64,000 nucleotides of DNA from Deinococcus sp. AB2017081 (GCF_034440735.1 NZ_CP140098.1:184001-248000); one strand, 5' to 3'; positions 8,047 to 16,449 are shown, counted from the first letter of the stretch. Notes: a model not told the origin generated them from the sequence alone. Numbers and translations: made by a program.

Positions 8047-8453
8047 ACTGGACGCTGGAGGTCGTCGTGGTGCCCGTGACCGACATCGACCGGGCGAAGG
8101 CGTTCTATGCGGACGGCCTGGGCTTCCACGTGGATCACGACCTGCACACGGGGGGCGGGCGGCGGCTGGTGCAGCTCACGCCGCCCGGCTCCGGGTGCTC
8201 CATCGTGCTCGGGCCGCAGCCGGCGCACATGCTGCCCGGCTCGTTGCAGGGCGTGCAGCTCGTGGTGAACGACCTGCGCGCCGCCCGCGAGGAACTCCTG
8301 GCCCGCGGCGTGGACGTCCCGGAGATCCAGATCCTCGGCGGCCCGCCGCGCCCCGCCACGCCGGACGACGACCTGAACCACGTCGGGTTCCTGTTCCTGC
8401 GCGACCCGGACGGCAACGGGTGGGCGGTGCAGCAGATCAGCGCCCGCCCCTGA
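8043..8453 (+). CDS. VOC (glyoxalase-like) superfamily protein
   Basis: A 136-residue vicinal-oxygen-chelate protein: DIDRAKAFYADGLGF, then GVQLVVNDLRAAREELLARGV and GFLFLRDPDGNGWAVQQ, the usual two-module pattern. The GTG start lies within the preceding stop, so the two are coupled. VOC proteins bind metals and include glyoxalases and antibiotic-resistance proteins; the specific ligand is unknown. It is the last gene of the first operon, followed by a new promoter at 8482. Confidence 0.5.
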   Translation: MNWTLEVVVVPVTDIDRAKAFYADGLGFHVDHDLHTGGGRRLVQLTPPGSGCSIVLGPQPAHMLPGSLQGVQLVVNDLRAAREELLARGVDVPEIQILGGPPRPATPDDDLNHVGFLFLRDPDGNGWAVQQISARP

Positions 8454-8481
8454 GCGCCCTCCGGCATTCCGCCGACACCCC

Positions 8482-8510
8482 TTGTTTCACCATAAATTCT
8501 GTTCTAAGCT
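8482..8510 (+). promoter_or_regulatory. Promoter of the 8571-11166 operon
   Basis: TTGTTT (8482-8487) and TAAGCT (8505-8510) are spaced 17 nt apart and followed by a leader with GGGAGG about 10 nt before the ATG at 8571. The box and its flank resemble the 1052 promoter, suggesting the same sigma factor serves both halves of the array. Confidence 0.5.
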
Positions 8511-8570
8511 AACCGATGGATCGTTCCCGATCCCACATTCGCGCGGGGCGTACCCGCCGGGAGGTCACCC

Positions 8571-8981
8571 ATGCTCACCGTGCAACCGTACCTGGGATTC
8601 AGCGGGCAGTCCCGTGAGGCCCTGAACTTCTACCAGTCGTGCCTGGGCGGCACTGTGGAGCTCATGACGGTCGCCGACTCCCCCGTCGCTGCGCACTTCC
8701 CCCCGGACGCGCAGGAGCACGTGCTGCACGGCACGCTCACCAGCGGGCCGCTCGTCCTGAACGCGTCGGACATGCGGGAGGACACCACGCGCACCCACAG
8801 CGTCTCGCTGGCCCTCCAGTGTGCCGACGCCGCTCAGGCCCGCACGGTCTTCGACGCGCTCTCGCAGGGCGGCACGGTCACGCAGCCGCTCGGGCCGTCG
8901 TTCTGGGGCGGGCAGTTCGGCGAGTTCACGGATCGGTACGGCCTGCACTGGCTGCTGAACGTCCCCGCGGAGGTTCGCTGA
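8571..8981 (+). CDS. PhnB-like VOC family protein
   Basis: This 136-residue protein has PYLGFSGQSREALNFYQSCL and FWGGQFGEFTDRYGLHWLLN, characteristic of the PhnB-like VOC subgroup (often annotated DUF1338/3-demethylubiquinone-like). A GGGAGG site precedes the ATG. It opens the second operon, and its TGA overlaps the ATG of a second PhnB-like gene. Ligand unknown; a role in small-molecule binding or detoxification is inferred from family and context. Confidence 0.5.
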   Translation: MLTVQPYLGFSGQSREALNFYQSCLGGTVELMTVADSPVAAHFPPDAQEHVLHGTLTSGPLVLNASDMREDTTRTHSVSLALQCADAAQARTVFDALSQGGTVTQPLGPSFWGGQFGEFTDRYGLHWLLNVPAEVR

Positions 8982-9364
8982 TGCCCCACGCCATCACCCC
9001 CGCCCTGATGTTCCAGGGCGCGTGCTCGGACGCCCTGGCCCTGTACACCCGCGTGTTCCCGGACGCCCGCGTGGAGGGCCTTCAGCATGCCGGGGACGGC
9101 ACCGTGCGCGGCGCGACGCTGCACCTGACACCCGTGCTGAGCGTGCGCGTGTCGGACAGCCCGCCGGTGCACGCCTTCACGTTCACGCCGTCCACGTCGC
9201 TGTTCGTGGACTGCACCGACGCGGCCGAGTTCGACGCGCTGTACGCGGGCCTGTCGGACGGCGGCGAGATCCTCATGCCGCCGGACGACTACGGCTTCAG
9301 CCCGCGCTTCGCGTGGCTGAACGACCGCTACGGCGTGTCGTGGCAGCTGAACGTGCCCGCATGA
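8981..9364 (+). CDS. PhnB-like VOC family protein, second copy
   Basis: A 127-residue PhnB-like protein: PALMFQGACSDALALYTRVFP at the N-terminus and FSPRFAWLNDRYGVSWQLN at the C-terminus. It overlaps the preceding VOC gene by one base. The two adjacent PhnB-like genes are clearly diverged, so they may form a heteromeric pair or use different ligands. No catalytic assignment is possible from the sequence. Confidence 0.5.
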   Translation: MPHAITPALMFQGACSDALALYTRVFPDARVEGLQHAGDGTVRGATLHLTPVLSVRVSDSPPVHAFTFTPSTSLFVDCTDAAEFDALYAGLSDGGEILMPPDDYGFSPRFAWLNDRYGVSWQLNVPA

Positions 9365-9404
9365 CCGGGACGCGGGGTGCCGTGACCTCCGCCAGGAGCC
9401 GCAC

Positions 9405-9950
9405 ATGCGCCGACTGATCGCCAACGAGGAAGTCACCCTGAACGGCATGGCTGGAGATCCCCACCTGTGGCCGAACCACCAGACACCGGACTACGTGGCC
9501 GAGGGATCCGCCGCTCTGGCGGGCGAGGCCGAACTGCTGTTCGGGCGTGTGACCTACGAACTGATGCACGCGGCGTGGGCCAACCAGAGTCCCCCGACGC
9601 CGATCAGCGAGGTCATGACCCGCGCCCGCAAGTACGTCGTGTCGGGCACCCAGACGCTGCCGGCGTGGAACAACACCGCCCTCCTGTCCGGCGACCCGCG
9701 GCGCCGCGTGCACGACCTCAAGGCGTCGGCCGGGCCGGATCTCGTGCTGCTGGGCAGCCTGACCCTCCTGCGGGGGCTGCTGGACGCCGGACTGGTGGAT
9801 GAACTGCACCTGTCGGTTCACCCGCTCCTGCGGGGCGAGGGACCGGCCCTGCCCCTCTCGCGGACACTGGACGCCTTCACGCTGACGTCACACCGGGTGT
9901 ATGACGGCGGTATGGCGCGCGTCGTGCTGACCCGGCGGACCTCCGCGTGA
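9405..9950 (+). CDS. RibD-C/DHFR-like reductase family protein (paralogue 5)
   Basis: A 181-residue member: MRRLIANEEVTLNGMAGDP, RARKYVVSGTQTLPAWNNT, LVLLGSLTLLRGL and GLVDELHLSVHPLLRGEG. The usual LDG of the first strand is replaced by LNG. AGGAG precedes the ATG. The stop overlaps the next GTG by 4 nt, joining it to paralogue 6. Family call firm, substrate unknown. Confidence 0.5.
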   Translation: MRRLIANEEVTLNGMAGDPHLWPNHQTPDYVAEGSAALAGEAELLFGRVTYELMHAAWANQSPPTPISEVMTRARKYVVSGTQTLPAWNNTALLSGDPRRRVHDLKASAGPDLVLLGSLTLLRGLLDAGLVDELHLSVHPLLRGEGPALPLSRTLDAFTLTSHRVYDGGMARVVLTRRTSA

Positions 9951-10588
9951 GACGCCTGATCGTCTGTAACTTCGTCACGCTGGACGGCTGTTACGAGGAC
10001 GCCAGCCGCACGCTGGTGCCCCTGTTCGAGTACCAGCACCCGGACTACCGCGGCGACGACCACTTCGACCACCACACCCTGGAGCTCCTGGAGGCCGCCG
10101 GGACGCTGCTGCTCGCCGGGCACGTGTCGGCGCTGAACAACCTGCGCTACTGGCAGGGCGTGCTGACCGACCCGGACGCGACCGACGTGCGCCGGGCCTT
10201 CGCGCGCCGCATCGCGCAGATCGAGGTGGTGATCGTGTCGGACCACCTGACGCCCGACGACCTGACCGCGTTCCCGAACGCCCGCGCCGTGACGGTCGCG
10301 GACGCCGAGGCGACCGTGCGCACCCTGAAGGCCGGGGACGGCCCGCCCCTCCTGATCCTGCTGAGCCGGCTGCTGTGGAACGACCTGCTGGCGCGCGGCC
10401 TGGTGGACGAACTGCACCTCACGACCTTCCCGTTGCTGGCCGGGCCGGGCGGCACGCCGCTGTTCACGGGCCGACCGCCGGTGCCGTTCCGGCTGATCCG
10501 CACGCAGACCTATCCCGGCTCCGGGAACGTGCTGAACGTGTGGGATGTGGGTCGCCTCGCGCCAGCCATCACCGGACAGGGCGGATGA
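9947..10588 (+). CDS. RibD-C/DHFR-like reductase family protein (paralogue 6)
   Basis: The longest paralogue, 213 residues: MRRLIVCNFVTLDGCYED, LLILLSRLLWNDLL and GLVDELHLTTFPLLAGPG. It has extra segments (EYQHPDYRGDDHFDHHT, LNNLRYWQGVL) between the first strand and the core that may shape a distinct active site. It is coupled by 4-nt overlaps to paralogue 5 upstream and the DUF1801 gene downstream. The function is unknown. Confidence 0.5.
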   Translation: MRRLIVCNFVTLDGCYEDASRTLVPLFEYQHPDYRGDDHFDHHTLELLEAAGTLLLAGHVSALNNLRYWQGVLTDPDATDVRRAFARRIAQIEVVIVSDHLTPDDLTAFPNARAVTVADAEATVRTLKAGDGPPLLILLSRLLWNDLLARGLVDELHLTTFPLLAGPGGTPLFTGRPPVPFRLIRTQTYPGSGNVLNVWDVGRLAPAITGQGG

Positions 10589-11166
10589 ATCCGGCCGTGA
10601 CGGCGTTCCTGGACGCGCTGGAGCATCCGCGCCGCGCCCAGGTCGAGGAGGTGCGTGCCCTGATCCTGGCCGCCGATCCGGCCATCCGGGACGAGGTGAA
10701 GTGGAATGCGCCGAGTTTCCGGCTGGCGGATCATTTTGCGACCTTCAGGCTGCATCCCGGACACCGGGTTCAACTCGTGCTGCACACCGGCGCGAGGAAG
10801 CACCCGGAGCCCGTGGCCATGCACATCGACGACCCGGCGGGCCTGCTGGCATGGGTCACACCGGACCGGGCTGTGGTGACCCTGGCCGACACAGACATCC
10901 CTGTAGACGCCATGCACCACATCATCCGGCAGTGGGTGGCCCAGGTGCCGACCGCGCCGACGGACGACCTGCCCCGTATGGCGGCCCCCGCCCGCCGCGC
11001 CCTGGCAACCGCCGGCATCACCACGCTGGCTGACCTGACGCGCTGCACCGAACAGGAGGTGGCGGGACTGCACGGCATGGGGCCGAAGGCGCTGGGCCTG
11101 CTGCGGGAGGCCATGCAGGAGCGGGGCATGATGTTCGCAGCGGGAGGTCAGACCCACCCGCGCTGA
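10585..11166 (+). CDS. DUF1801 protein with C-terminal helix-hairpin-helix domain
   Basis: This 193-residue protein joins a DUF1801 domain (about residues 1-120: ILAADPAIRDEVKWNAPSF, LHTGARKHPEP) to a helix-hairpin-helix segment (about 135-185: APARRALATAGITTLADL, LHGMGPKALGLLREAM), similar to the RNA polymerase alpha C-terminal fold. The HhH part suggests nucleic-acid or protein contact. It is the last gene of the second operon and overlaps paralogue 6 by 4 nt. The MarR-controlled unit starts 94 nt downstream. Confidence 0.5.
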   Translation: MNPAVTAFLDALEHPRRAQVEEVRALILAADPAIRDEVKWNAPSFRLADHFATFRLHPGHRVQLVLHTGARKHPEPVAMHIDDPAGLLAWVTPDRAVVTLADTDIPVDAMHHIIRQWVAQVPTAPTDDLPRMAAPARRALATAGITTLADLTRCTEQEVAGLHGMGPKALGLLREAMQERGMMFAAGGQTHPR

Positions 11167-11223
11167 AGCCCCCCGGATCCACGGGAGCCCGCCCCCTGCC
11201 GAATTGATTGCACCTACATTCTA

Positions 11224-11269
11224 TTGCGCTATGCAACCAGTTCCGTCTAGGATAGTTGCATGTCGCAAC
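11224..11269. promoter_or_regulatory. MarR operator pair and leaderless promoter
   Basis: Two inverted repeats share one design: TTGC-N5-GCAA at 11224-11236 and GTTGC-N5-GCAAC at 11255-11269, with centres 32 bp apart (about three helical turns). TTGCGC (11224-11229) and TAGGAT (11248-11253) are 18 nt apart, with TAGGAT 6 nt before the ATG at 11260. The first site covers the -35 box and the second the start codon, so a bound repressor would block transcription. Confidence 0.5.
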
Positions 11270-11733
11270 CACCCGGCCCTCCTCCCGTCCCGGTCACGGA
11301 CACCGAGCACTTCCTGGCCAGCCAGTGGAAGTTCAACCAGGCGCTGGGCCGCCACCTGATGCCCCTGATCGAGCGGGAACACGGCGTCAGCCTGAAGGAT
11401 CTGATGGTGCTGGGGCACATCCGATCCGGCGTGCAGTACCCCACCGAACTGGCCTGCGAACTGCAGATCCCCAAGCACATGACCAGCCGGGTGCTGGACG
11501 ACCTGCTCGGCAAGGGGCTGATCGAGCGCAGCATCGACCCGCACGACTCGCGCCGCACCCGCCTGAGCATGAGCCCCGCCGGACTGACGCTGCTCCAGGA
11601 TGCCCGGACGACGGTGGACGCCACCATCCGCCAGATGTTCGAACACATCCCGGCGGAGCAGCGGGCCGGGGTGCTGGTTGCCGTCCAGACGCTCGCCCAG
11701 GCGGCCCACGCGGCCTTCGGGAGCCGGGCATGA
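11260..11733 (+). CDS. MarR family transcriptional regulator
   Basis: A 157-residue MarR-type winged helix: LKDLMVLGHIRSGVQYPTEL, HMTSRVLDDLLGKGLIERS and DPHDSRRTRLSMSPAG are the recognition and wing segments. The start has no ribosome site and lies 6 nt after a TAGGAT box, so the mRNA is probably leaderless. Two matched palindromes over this promoter indicate autoregulation. The TGA overlaps the ATG of the downstream MFS pump by 4 nt, the classic repressor-pump arrangement in which a substrate of the pump releases the repressor. Confidence 0.5.
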   Translation: MSQPPGPPPVPVTDTEHFLASQWKFNQALGRHLMPLIEREHGVSLKDLMVLGHIRSGVQYPTELACELQIPKHMTSRVLDDLLGKGLIERSIDPHDSRRTRLSMSPAGLTLLQDARTTVDATIRQMFEHIPAEQRAGVLVAVQTLAQAAHAAFGSRA

Positions 11734-13799
11734 CCACGCTGACCGCTCCCGCGCCTGATACCGGACTCACGCCCAGCCAGAAGACCATCTCGCTCGTGGC
11801 GATCCTGCTGGCGGTGCTGCTGGCGAGCATGAACCAGACCATCGTCACGACCGCCGGCCCCGCCATCCAGACGGCGCTGCACATCGAGAACAGCCTGTAC
11901 TCGTGGATCACCACGGCGTACCTGCTGGCCAGCACCACCCTGGTGCCCATCTACGGCAAGCTCAGCGACCTGTACGGGCGCCGGGTCATCCTGCTGTTCG
12001 GCACGGTGGTGTTCATCGTGGGGTCGGTGCTGTGCGGCACGGCGGCCGGCGTGGGCATGCTGATCGCGGGCCGCGCCGTGCAGGGGCTGGGCGGAGCCGC
12101 ATTGATCGGCCTGATGTACGCCGTGATCGCCGATCTGTACGCCCCGGAGGAGCGCAGCCGCTACATCGGGCTGATCGGGGCCGTGTTCAGCCTGTCCACG
12201 GTGCTGGGCAGCGTGATCGGCGGGTACGTGACCGACACCTTCGGCTGGCACAACGTCTTCTTCATCAGCGTGCCGCTGGGGATCGCCGCCGTGGTGACCA
12301 TGCTGTTCATGCCTGCCCTGAAACAGGAACGGGAACGTGCCCCCCTGGATGTCCCGGGCGCTGGCCTGCTGAGCCTCTTCAGCGTGACGCTGCTGCTGGC
12401 CCTGTCGCTCGGCAAGACCTCCGTGGCCCCGGGCGAGAGCGGGTTCCTGTGGGGCTCGTGGCAGATCCTGGCGCTGTTCGCGGCGGCTGTGGTGTCCCTG
12501 ATCGCCTTCGTGCAGGTGGAGCGGCGGGCCGCAGATCCGATCATCGACGTGAGACTCTTCAGCAACCGCACCTTCGCGGTGGCGAACATCGTCACGTTCC
12601 TGCTGGGCGTGGTGTTCTTCGCGGCGACCGTCTTCCTGCCGCTGTACATGGTGAACGTGGTCGGTCTGAGCGCCACCCGGGCGGGCCTCACGACCTTTCC
12701 CCTCACCCTCGGGCTGGTGGTCAGCAGCATCGTGGCGGGGCAGGTCTTCTCGAAGTCCGGTCGCATGAAACCCATCATCTACGCGGGCGGGGTGATGCTG
12801 ATGCTCAGCTTCGTCCTGATGGGCTACACCCTGCGCGTGGACAGCACGCAGGTCGAGCTGACGTGGAAGATGATCGTCGTGGGCCTGGGCCTGGGGCCGA
12901 TCCTGCCCATGCTGACCATCGCCATCCAGGGGGCCGTCAGCCCGCGCGACATCGGGGCCGCGACCGGCACCAACAACTTCCTGCGCTCGCTGGGCAGCAC
13001 CATCGGCGTGGCCGTGCTGGGCACCCTGTTCGCCAGCACCCTCAAGACCGACATCCAGGGCACCGTGGCCGCCGCCAGCCAGCAGCTCCCGGCCGCGCTG
13101 CGCACCCAGTTCAGCGCCTCCGGATCGTCCGGCGGCAGTGCCCAGAACTTCGATGCCCAGCACGTCCGGGCCCAGGTGGAGCACACGCTTGACCAGACCC
13201 GCGCCCGCTATGTGGCGGCCCTGCGCGACCATGACCCGGCGGCGGTGCAGGCGCTCGTGAACGACCCGAGTACCGACGCCCAGCTGCGCAGCGTGCTGCA
13301 ACAGGGCGGCATCGAGGCCACCATCCGGGCGGGCTTCGACCAGCAGCGGGCCGTGCTGGAGCGCGCGCTGATCGCCCACGACCCGGCGGCCATCCAGACC
13401 GTGACCGCGACCCCGCAGCTTCCCCAGGCTGTCAGGGAGCTCGCCCGTGACGGGGCCAGCGGTCTCGTGCCGGCCAGCGTGTCCCGCGGAGCGCTGAAGC
13501 AGGTCCTGGCGGGCCTGGACGCCCGGGAAGCACAGACGCTCGCCACGCAGCCGCAGGCCACCCTCCAGAGGGTACTGACCGGCCTGGACGACACCCGCGC
13601 CACGGTGCTGCCCGTCATCGACCAGATCGGCGCGGGGGTCAAGCATGCCTTCACCGACGCCGTGTCGCTGCTGTACCGCGTGGGCCTGGGCGTCACGGTG
13701 CTGGCCCTGCTGGTCAGCGTGCTGCTGCCCGAGACGCGTCCCGGCGCGGTCACGCCGCAGCAGGTCGCCGAGGACGAACTGCGCTCCATCGAGGTGTGA
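11730..13799 (+). CDS. MFS exporter (DHA2 type) with a large extra domain between its last helices
   Basis: This 689-residue protein has a normal EmrB/QacA-type core (SMNQTIVTTAGPAIQTAL in helix 1, YGKLSDLYGRRV motif A), but the last helix is displaced. Between about residues 435 and 640 lies a hydrophilic, Ala/Gln-rich helical segment (HTLDQTRARYVAAL, DPAAVQALVND, AREAQTLATQP-like repeats), and only then the final helix (VGLGVTVLALLVSVLLP). Usual members have about 480-530 residues. The insert is predicted to face outside and could act as an adaptor, lid or contact to a periplasmic partner. It is coupled to the MarR gene. Substrate unknown. Confidence 0.5.
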   Translation: MTTLTAPAPDTGLTPSQKTISLVAILLAVLLASMNQTIVTTAGPAIQTALHIENSLYSWITTAYLLASTTLVPIYGKLSDLYGRRVILLFGTVVFIVGSVLCGTAAGVGMLIAGRAVQGLGGAALIGLMYAVIADLYAPEERSRYIGLIGAVFSLSTVLGSVIGGYVTDTFGWHNVFFISVPLGIAAVVTMLFMPALKQERERAPLDVPGAGLLSLFSVTLLLALSLGKTSVAPGESGFLWGSWQILALFAAAVVSLIAFVQVERRAADPIIDVRLFSNRTFAVANIVTFLLGVVFFAATVFLPLYMVNVVGLSATRAGLTTFPLTLGLVVSSIVAGQVFSKSGRMKPIIYAGGVMLMLSFVLMGYTLRVDSTQVELTWKMIVVGLGLGPILPMLTIAIQGAVSPRDIGAATGTNNFLRSLGSTIGVAVLGTLFASTLKTDIQGTVAAASQQLPAALRTQFSASGSSGGSAQNFDAQHVRAQVEHTLDQTRARYVAALRDHDPAAVQALVNDPSTDAQLRSVLQQGGIEATIRAGFDQQRAVLERALIAHDPAAIQTVTATPQLPQAVRELARDGASGLVPASVSRGALKQVLAGLDAREAQTLATQPQATLQRVLTGLDDTRATVLPVIDQIGAGVKHAFTDAVSLLYRVGLGVTVLALLVSVLLPETRPGAVTPQQVAEDELRSIEV

Positions 13800-13880
13800 G
13801 GGAGAAAACCCCTCACCCTTCCGCCTCGTTGCGGCTCCCTCCCTCTCCCCAGGGGAGAGGGTTGGGGTGAGGGGTCTCCC
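13800..13880. repeat. Extragenic palindromic repeat (family A)
   Basis: Nested inverted repeats: GGGAGA/TCTCCC at the ends (13800-13805, 13875-13880), ACCCCTCACCC at 13808-13818 with its complement at 13865-13875, and an inner CCCTCTCCC/GGGGAGAGGG hairpin. A related, shorter copy lies at 25945-25997. It begins at the stop of the MFS gene and could end its transcript, although no T-run follows. Confidence 0.5.
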
Positions 13881-13993
13881 ATCCTCACCCACCCATTCAC
13901 GCCCTCCACACCGTCCCCTCTCGTTCCGGACAGATCATCGCCCCCAGTTCACGGCCGCCCCCCCTTCTCCCCACCGCCTCCAGAGGACACGCC

Positions 13994-15124
13994 ATGACCA
14001 CATCCCATCCCACCTACTCCCTCCAGAACCCCTTTCCGTGGTACGACGCCCTGCGGGCGCAGTCGCCCGTGACGCGCGATCCGCAGTCCGGCATGTGGAT
14101 GGTCTTCGGCTACGACGACGTGCAACGCACGCTCTCGGACTGGAAGGCGTTCTCGTCGCAGCGGGGCCGCCCGCGTGGCGAGGACGCGCAGAACGCGCTG
14201 TCGGCCAGCCTGATCTCCACCGATCCGCCCCGGCACCGGCAGCTGCGCTCGCTGGTCGAGCAGGCCTTCACGCCCAGACAGGTGCGGGCGCTGGAACCCC
14301 GCATCGCCGAACTGGTCGACGACCTGCTCTCGGCGGTACAAGGCACGGGGCGCATGGACTTCATCCGGGACTTCGCGTATCCGCTGCCGGTCATCGTGAT
14401 CGCAGAGATCCTGGGCATTCCCGCCAGTGACCGGGGCGACTTCAAGCGCTGGTCGGACGCCGTCGTGACGGGCGACCCCAGCGGCAGCCGCGAGATGGGC
14501 GCGTATTTCGCCCGCCTGATCGAACAGCGCCGCGCAGAACCGGGCGACGACCTGATCTCGGGACTGATCGCCGCGCAGCTGGACGGCGAGCACCTGGACA
14601 CGCAGGAACTGCTGGGCTTCTGCATCCTGCTGCTGGTCGCCGGGAACGAGACGACCACGAACCTGCTGGCGAACACCCTGCTGTGCTGGCAGGACGCCCC
14701 GGACGCCTACGACCGTGTGCGGGCCGACCGCGCCCTGCTGCCCGGCACCATCGAGGAAGCGCTGCGGTTCCGCTCGCCCGTGCAGTCCATGTTCCGCGTG
14801 GCCGCGCAGGACGTGGACCTGGGCGGCCAGCTGATCCCCGAGGGCAGCCCCGTGCTCGCGTGGATCGGCGCGGCCAACCGCGACCCGGCCCAGTTCCCGG
14901 ACGCCGACACCTTCGACCCGGCCCGCACCCCCAACCGGCATCTGGCCTTCGGGAACGGCATCCACTTCTGCCTGGGTGCCCCGCTGGCCCGCCTGGAGGC
15001 GAGTGTAGCCCTGGGGGCCGTGCTGGACAGGCTCCCGAACCTGCGGGTCGCAGACACCCCACTGGAACCCATTCCCAGCCAGATCGTGTACGGCGTGAAG
15101 TCCCTGCCCGTCACGTTCGGCTGA
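13994..15124 (+). CDS. Cytochrome P450
   Basis: A 376-residue soluble bacterial P450. The I-helix motif is LLVAGNETTTNL, the haem signature FGNGIHFCLGAPLA has the axial Cys at about residue 326, and an ExxR-type EEALRF segment is present. It oxidises an unknown hydrophobic substrate with O2 and electrons from a ferredoxin or flavodoxin system not seen nearby. AGAGGA precedes the ATG. A membrane-anchored SDR starts 15 nt downstream, so the pair probably acts on the same substrate, with hydroxylation followed by alcohol oxidation. Confidence 0.5.
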   Translation: MTTSHPTYSLQNPFPWYDALRAQSPVTRDPQSGMWMVFGYDDVQRTLSDWKAFSSQRGRPRGEDAQNALSASLISTDPPRHRQLRSLVEQAFTPRQVRALEPRIAELVDDLLSAVQGTGRMDFIRDFAYPLPVIVIAEILGIPASDRGDFKRWSDAVVTGDPSGSREMGAYFARLIEQRRAEPGDDLISGLIAAQLDGEHLDTQELLGFCILLLVAGNETTTNLLANTLLCWQDAPDAYDRVRADRALLPGTIEEALRFRSPVQSMFRVAAQDVDLGGQLIPEGSPVLAWIGAANRDPAQFPDADTFDPARTPNRHLAFGNGIHFCLGAPLARLEASVALGAVLDRLPNLRVADTPLEPIPSQIVYGVKSLPVTFG

Positions 15125-15139
15125 TTCCCCCGGAGACCC

Positions 15140-16249
15140 ATGAAGAGTAAGACCACCACTGACCTGAGTCCATTGCACAAGACCGCCCTGCTGACCGCCG
15201 GACTCGCGCAGCTCGGCCTGTTCGCTGCCGCGTGGGCCGACCTCAGCGGCCGCCGCCCGGAGGCCGTGAACGGGAGCAAGACCGCGTGGCGGGCGGGGCT
15301 GTTCGTGAACACCCTGGGGCCGCTCGCCTACCTCCTGACAGGCCGGAGAGGCAGCACGTGGACAGAAGCGGACGTGCCGGATCAGACCGGCCGGGTCGCC
15401 GTTGTGACCGGCGCGAACAGCGGCCTGGGATTGGAGACAGCCCGTGTGCTCGCGCAGCGCGGCGCGACCGTGGTCATGGCGTGCCGGAGTGCGCAGAAGG
15501 CGGAGAAGGCCGCTGCCGCCATCCGCGCCCTGAAGCCCCGTGGCCAGGTCGTCCTGATGACCCTCGACCTGAATGACCTGGAGTCCGTGCAGGCGTTCGT
15601 GGCGGCGTTCCGGGCGAAGTATGACCGGCTGGACGTCCTGGTGAACAACGCGGGAATCATGGTGCCGCCGCTGGGCCGCACCGCGCAGGGCTTCGAGACG
15701 CAGTTCGGCGTGAACCACCTGGGTCACTTCGCCCTGACCGCCGGCCTCATGCCCGTGCTGCAGCGCACGCCCGGCGCGCGGGTCGTGACGGTCAGCTCCA
15801 TCGCGCACCGCTTCGGGCGCATGGATTTCGGCGACCTGAACTGGCGCGCGCGCCGGTACGTGCCCATGCCCGCCTACGGGCAGAGCAAGTTGTCGAACCT
15901 GCTGTTCACGTACGAACTGCAGCGCCGCCTGAGCGCCGCCGGGAAGGATGTGCTGGCCCTCGCCGCACACCCCGGCTGGGCGTCCACGGGGTTGCAGGGC
16001 GGCAGCGGCGGCTCGACCCTCGCCAACCGCCTGTTCGCGCAGCCGCAGGCGATGGGCGCGCTGCCCAGCCTGTACGCCGCGACCAGTCCGGACGCCGTGG
16101 GCGGCGCGTACTACGGCCCCAGCGGCCTGCTGGAACTCGGCGGGAACCCGGAACGCGTGTCCTCCAGCGAGCAGTCGCACAGCGGGCAGGACGCCCGGCG
16201 GCTGTGGGCCGCGTCCGAGGAACTGACGGGCGTGGACTTCGAGATCTGA
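15140..16249 (+). CDS. Short-chain dehydrogenase fused to an N-terminal PLDc_N-like membrane anchor
   Basis: 369 residues. Residues about 12-72 form two hydrophobic helices with AWADLSG and a YLLTGRR ending, resembling the PLDc_N membrane domain found on phospholipase-D nucleases. From about residue 85 a classical retinol-dehydrogenase-like SDR follows: TGANSGLGLETAR, NNAGIM, the catalytic YGQSK and HPGWASTGL. The N-terminal anchor should place the enzyme at the inner membrane. It lies 15 nt after the P450 gene with GGAGA before its ATG, so they form one operon. The fusion call is from motif recognition only; substrate unknown. Confidence 0.5.
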   Translation: MKSKTTTDLSPLHKTALLTAGLAQLGLFAAAWADLSGRRPEAVNGSKTAWRAGLFVNTLGPLAYLLTGRRGSTWTEADVPDQTGRVAVVTGANSGLGLETARVLAQRGATVVMACRSAQKAEKAAAAIRALKPRGQVVLMTLDLNDLESVQAFVAAFRAKYDRLDVLVNNAGIMVPPLGRTAQGFETQFGVNHLGHFALTAGLMPVLQRTPGARVVTVSSIAHRFGRMDFGDLNWRARRYVPMPAYGQSKLSNLLFTYELQRRLSAAGKDVLALAAHPGWASTGLQGGSGGSTLANRLFAQPQAMGALPSLYAATSPDAVGGAYYGPSGLLELGGNPERVSSSEQSHSGQDARRLWAASEELTGVDFEI

Positions 16250-16449
16250 CTGCCGTCCCAGGAGTGACGCGGCGGGATGCTCCTGCCGGCCCGGCTGGGG
16301 CAGGAACGAACCGGGCGGTCGTCGCTGTGGGCGTGGACGGGGGGTGACGTTCCCCCGCCGGTGGGGTTGCCGGGAAACCGACACCGCCCAACTGAACGGT
16401 GTGTCACCATGAGGCATGTGGTATCGCCCACTCCCCTCGCGGCTGGGTC

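Noticed and set aside
11247..13892. About 880-codon minus-strand frame opposite the MarR and MFS genes
   Set aside because: Same reason: composition of a shadow frame and no recognisable domain.
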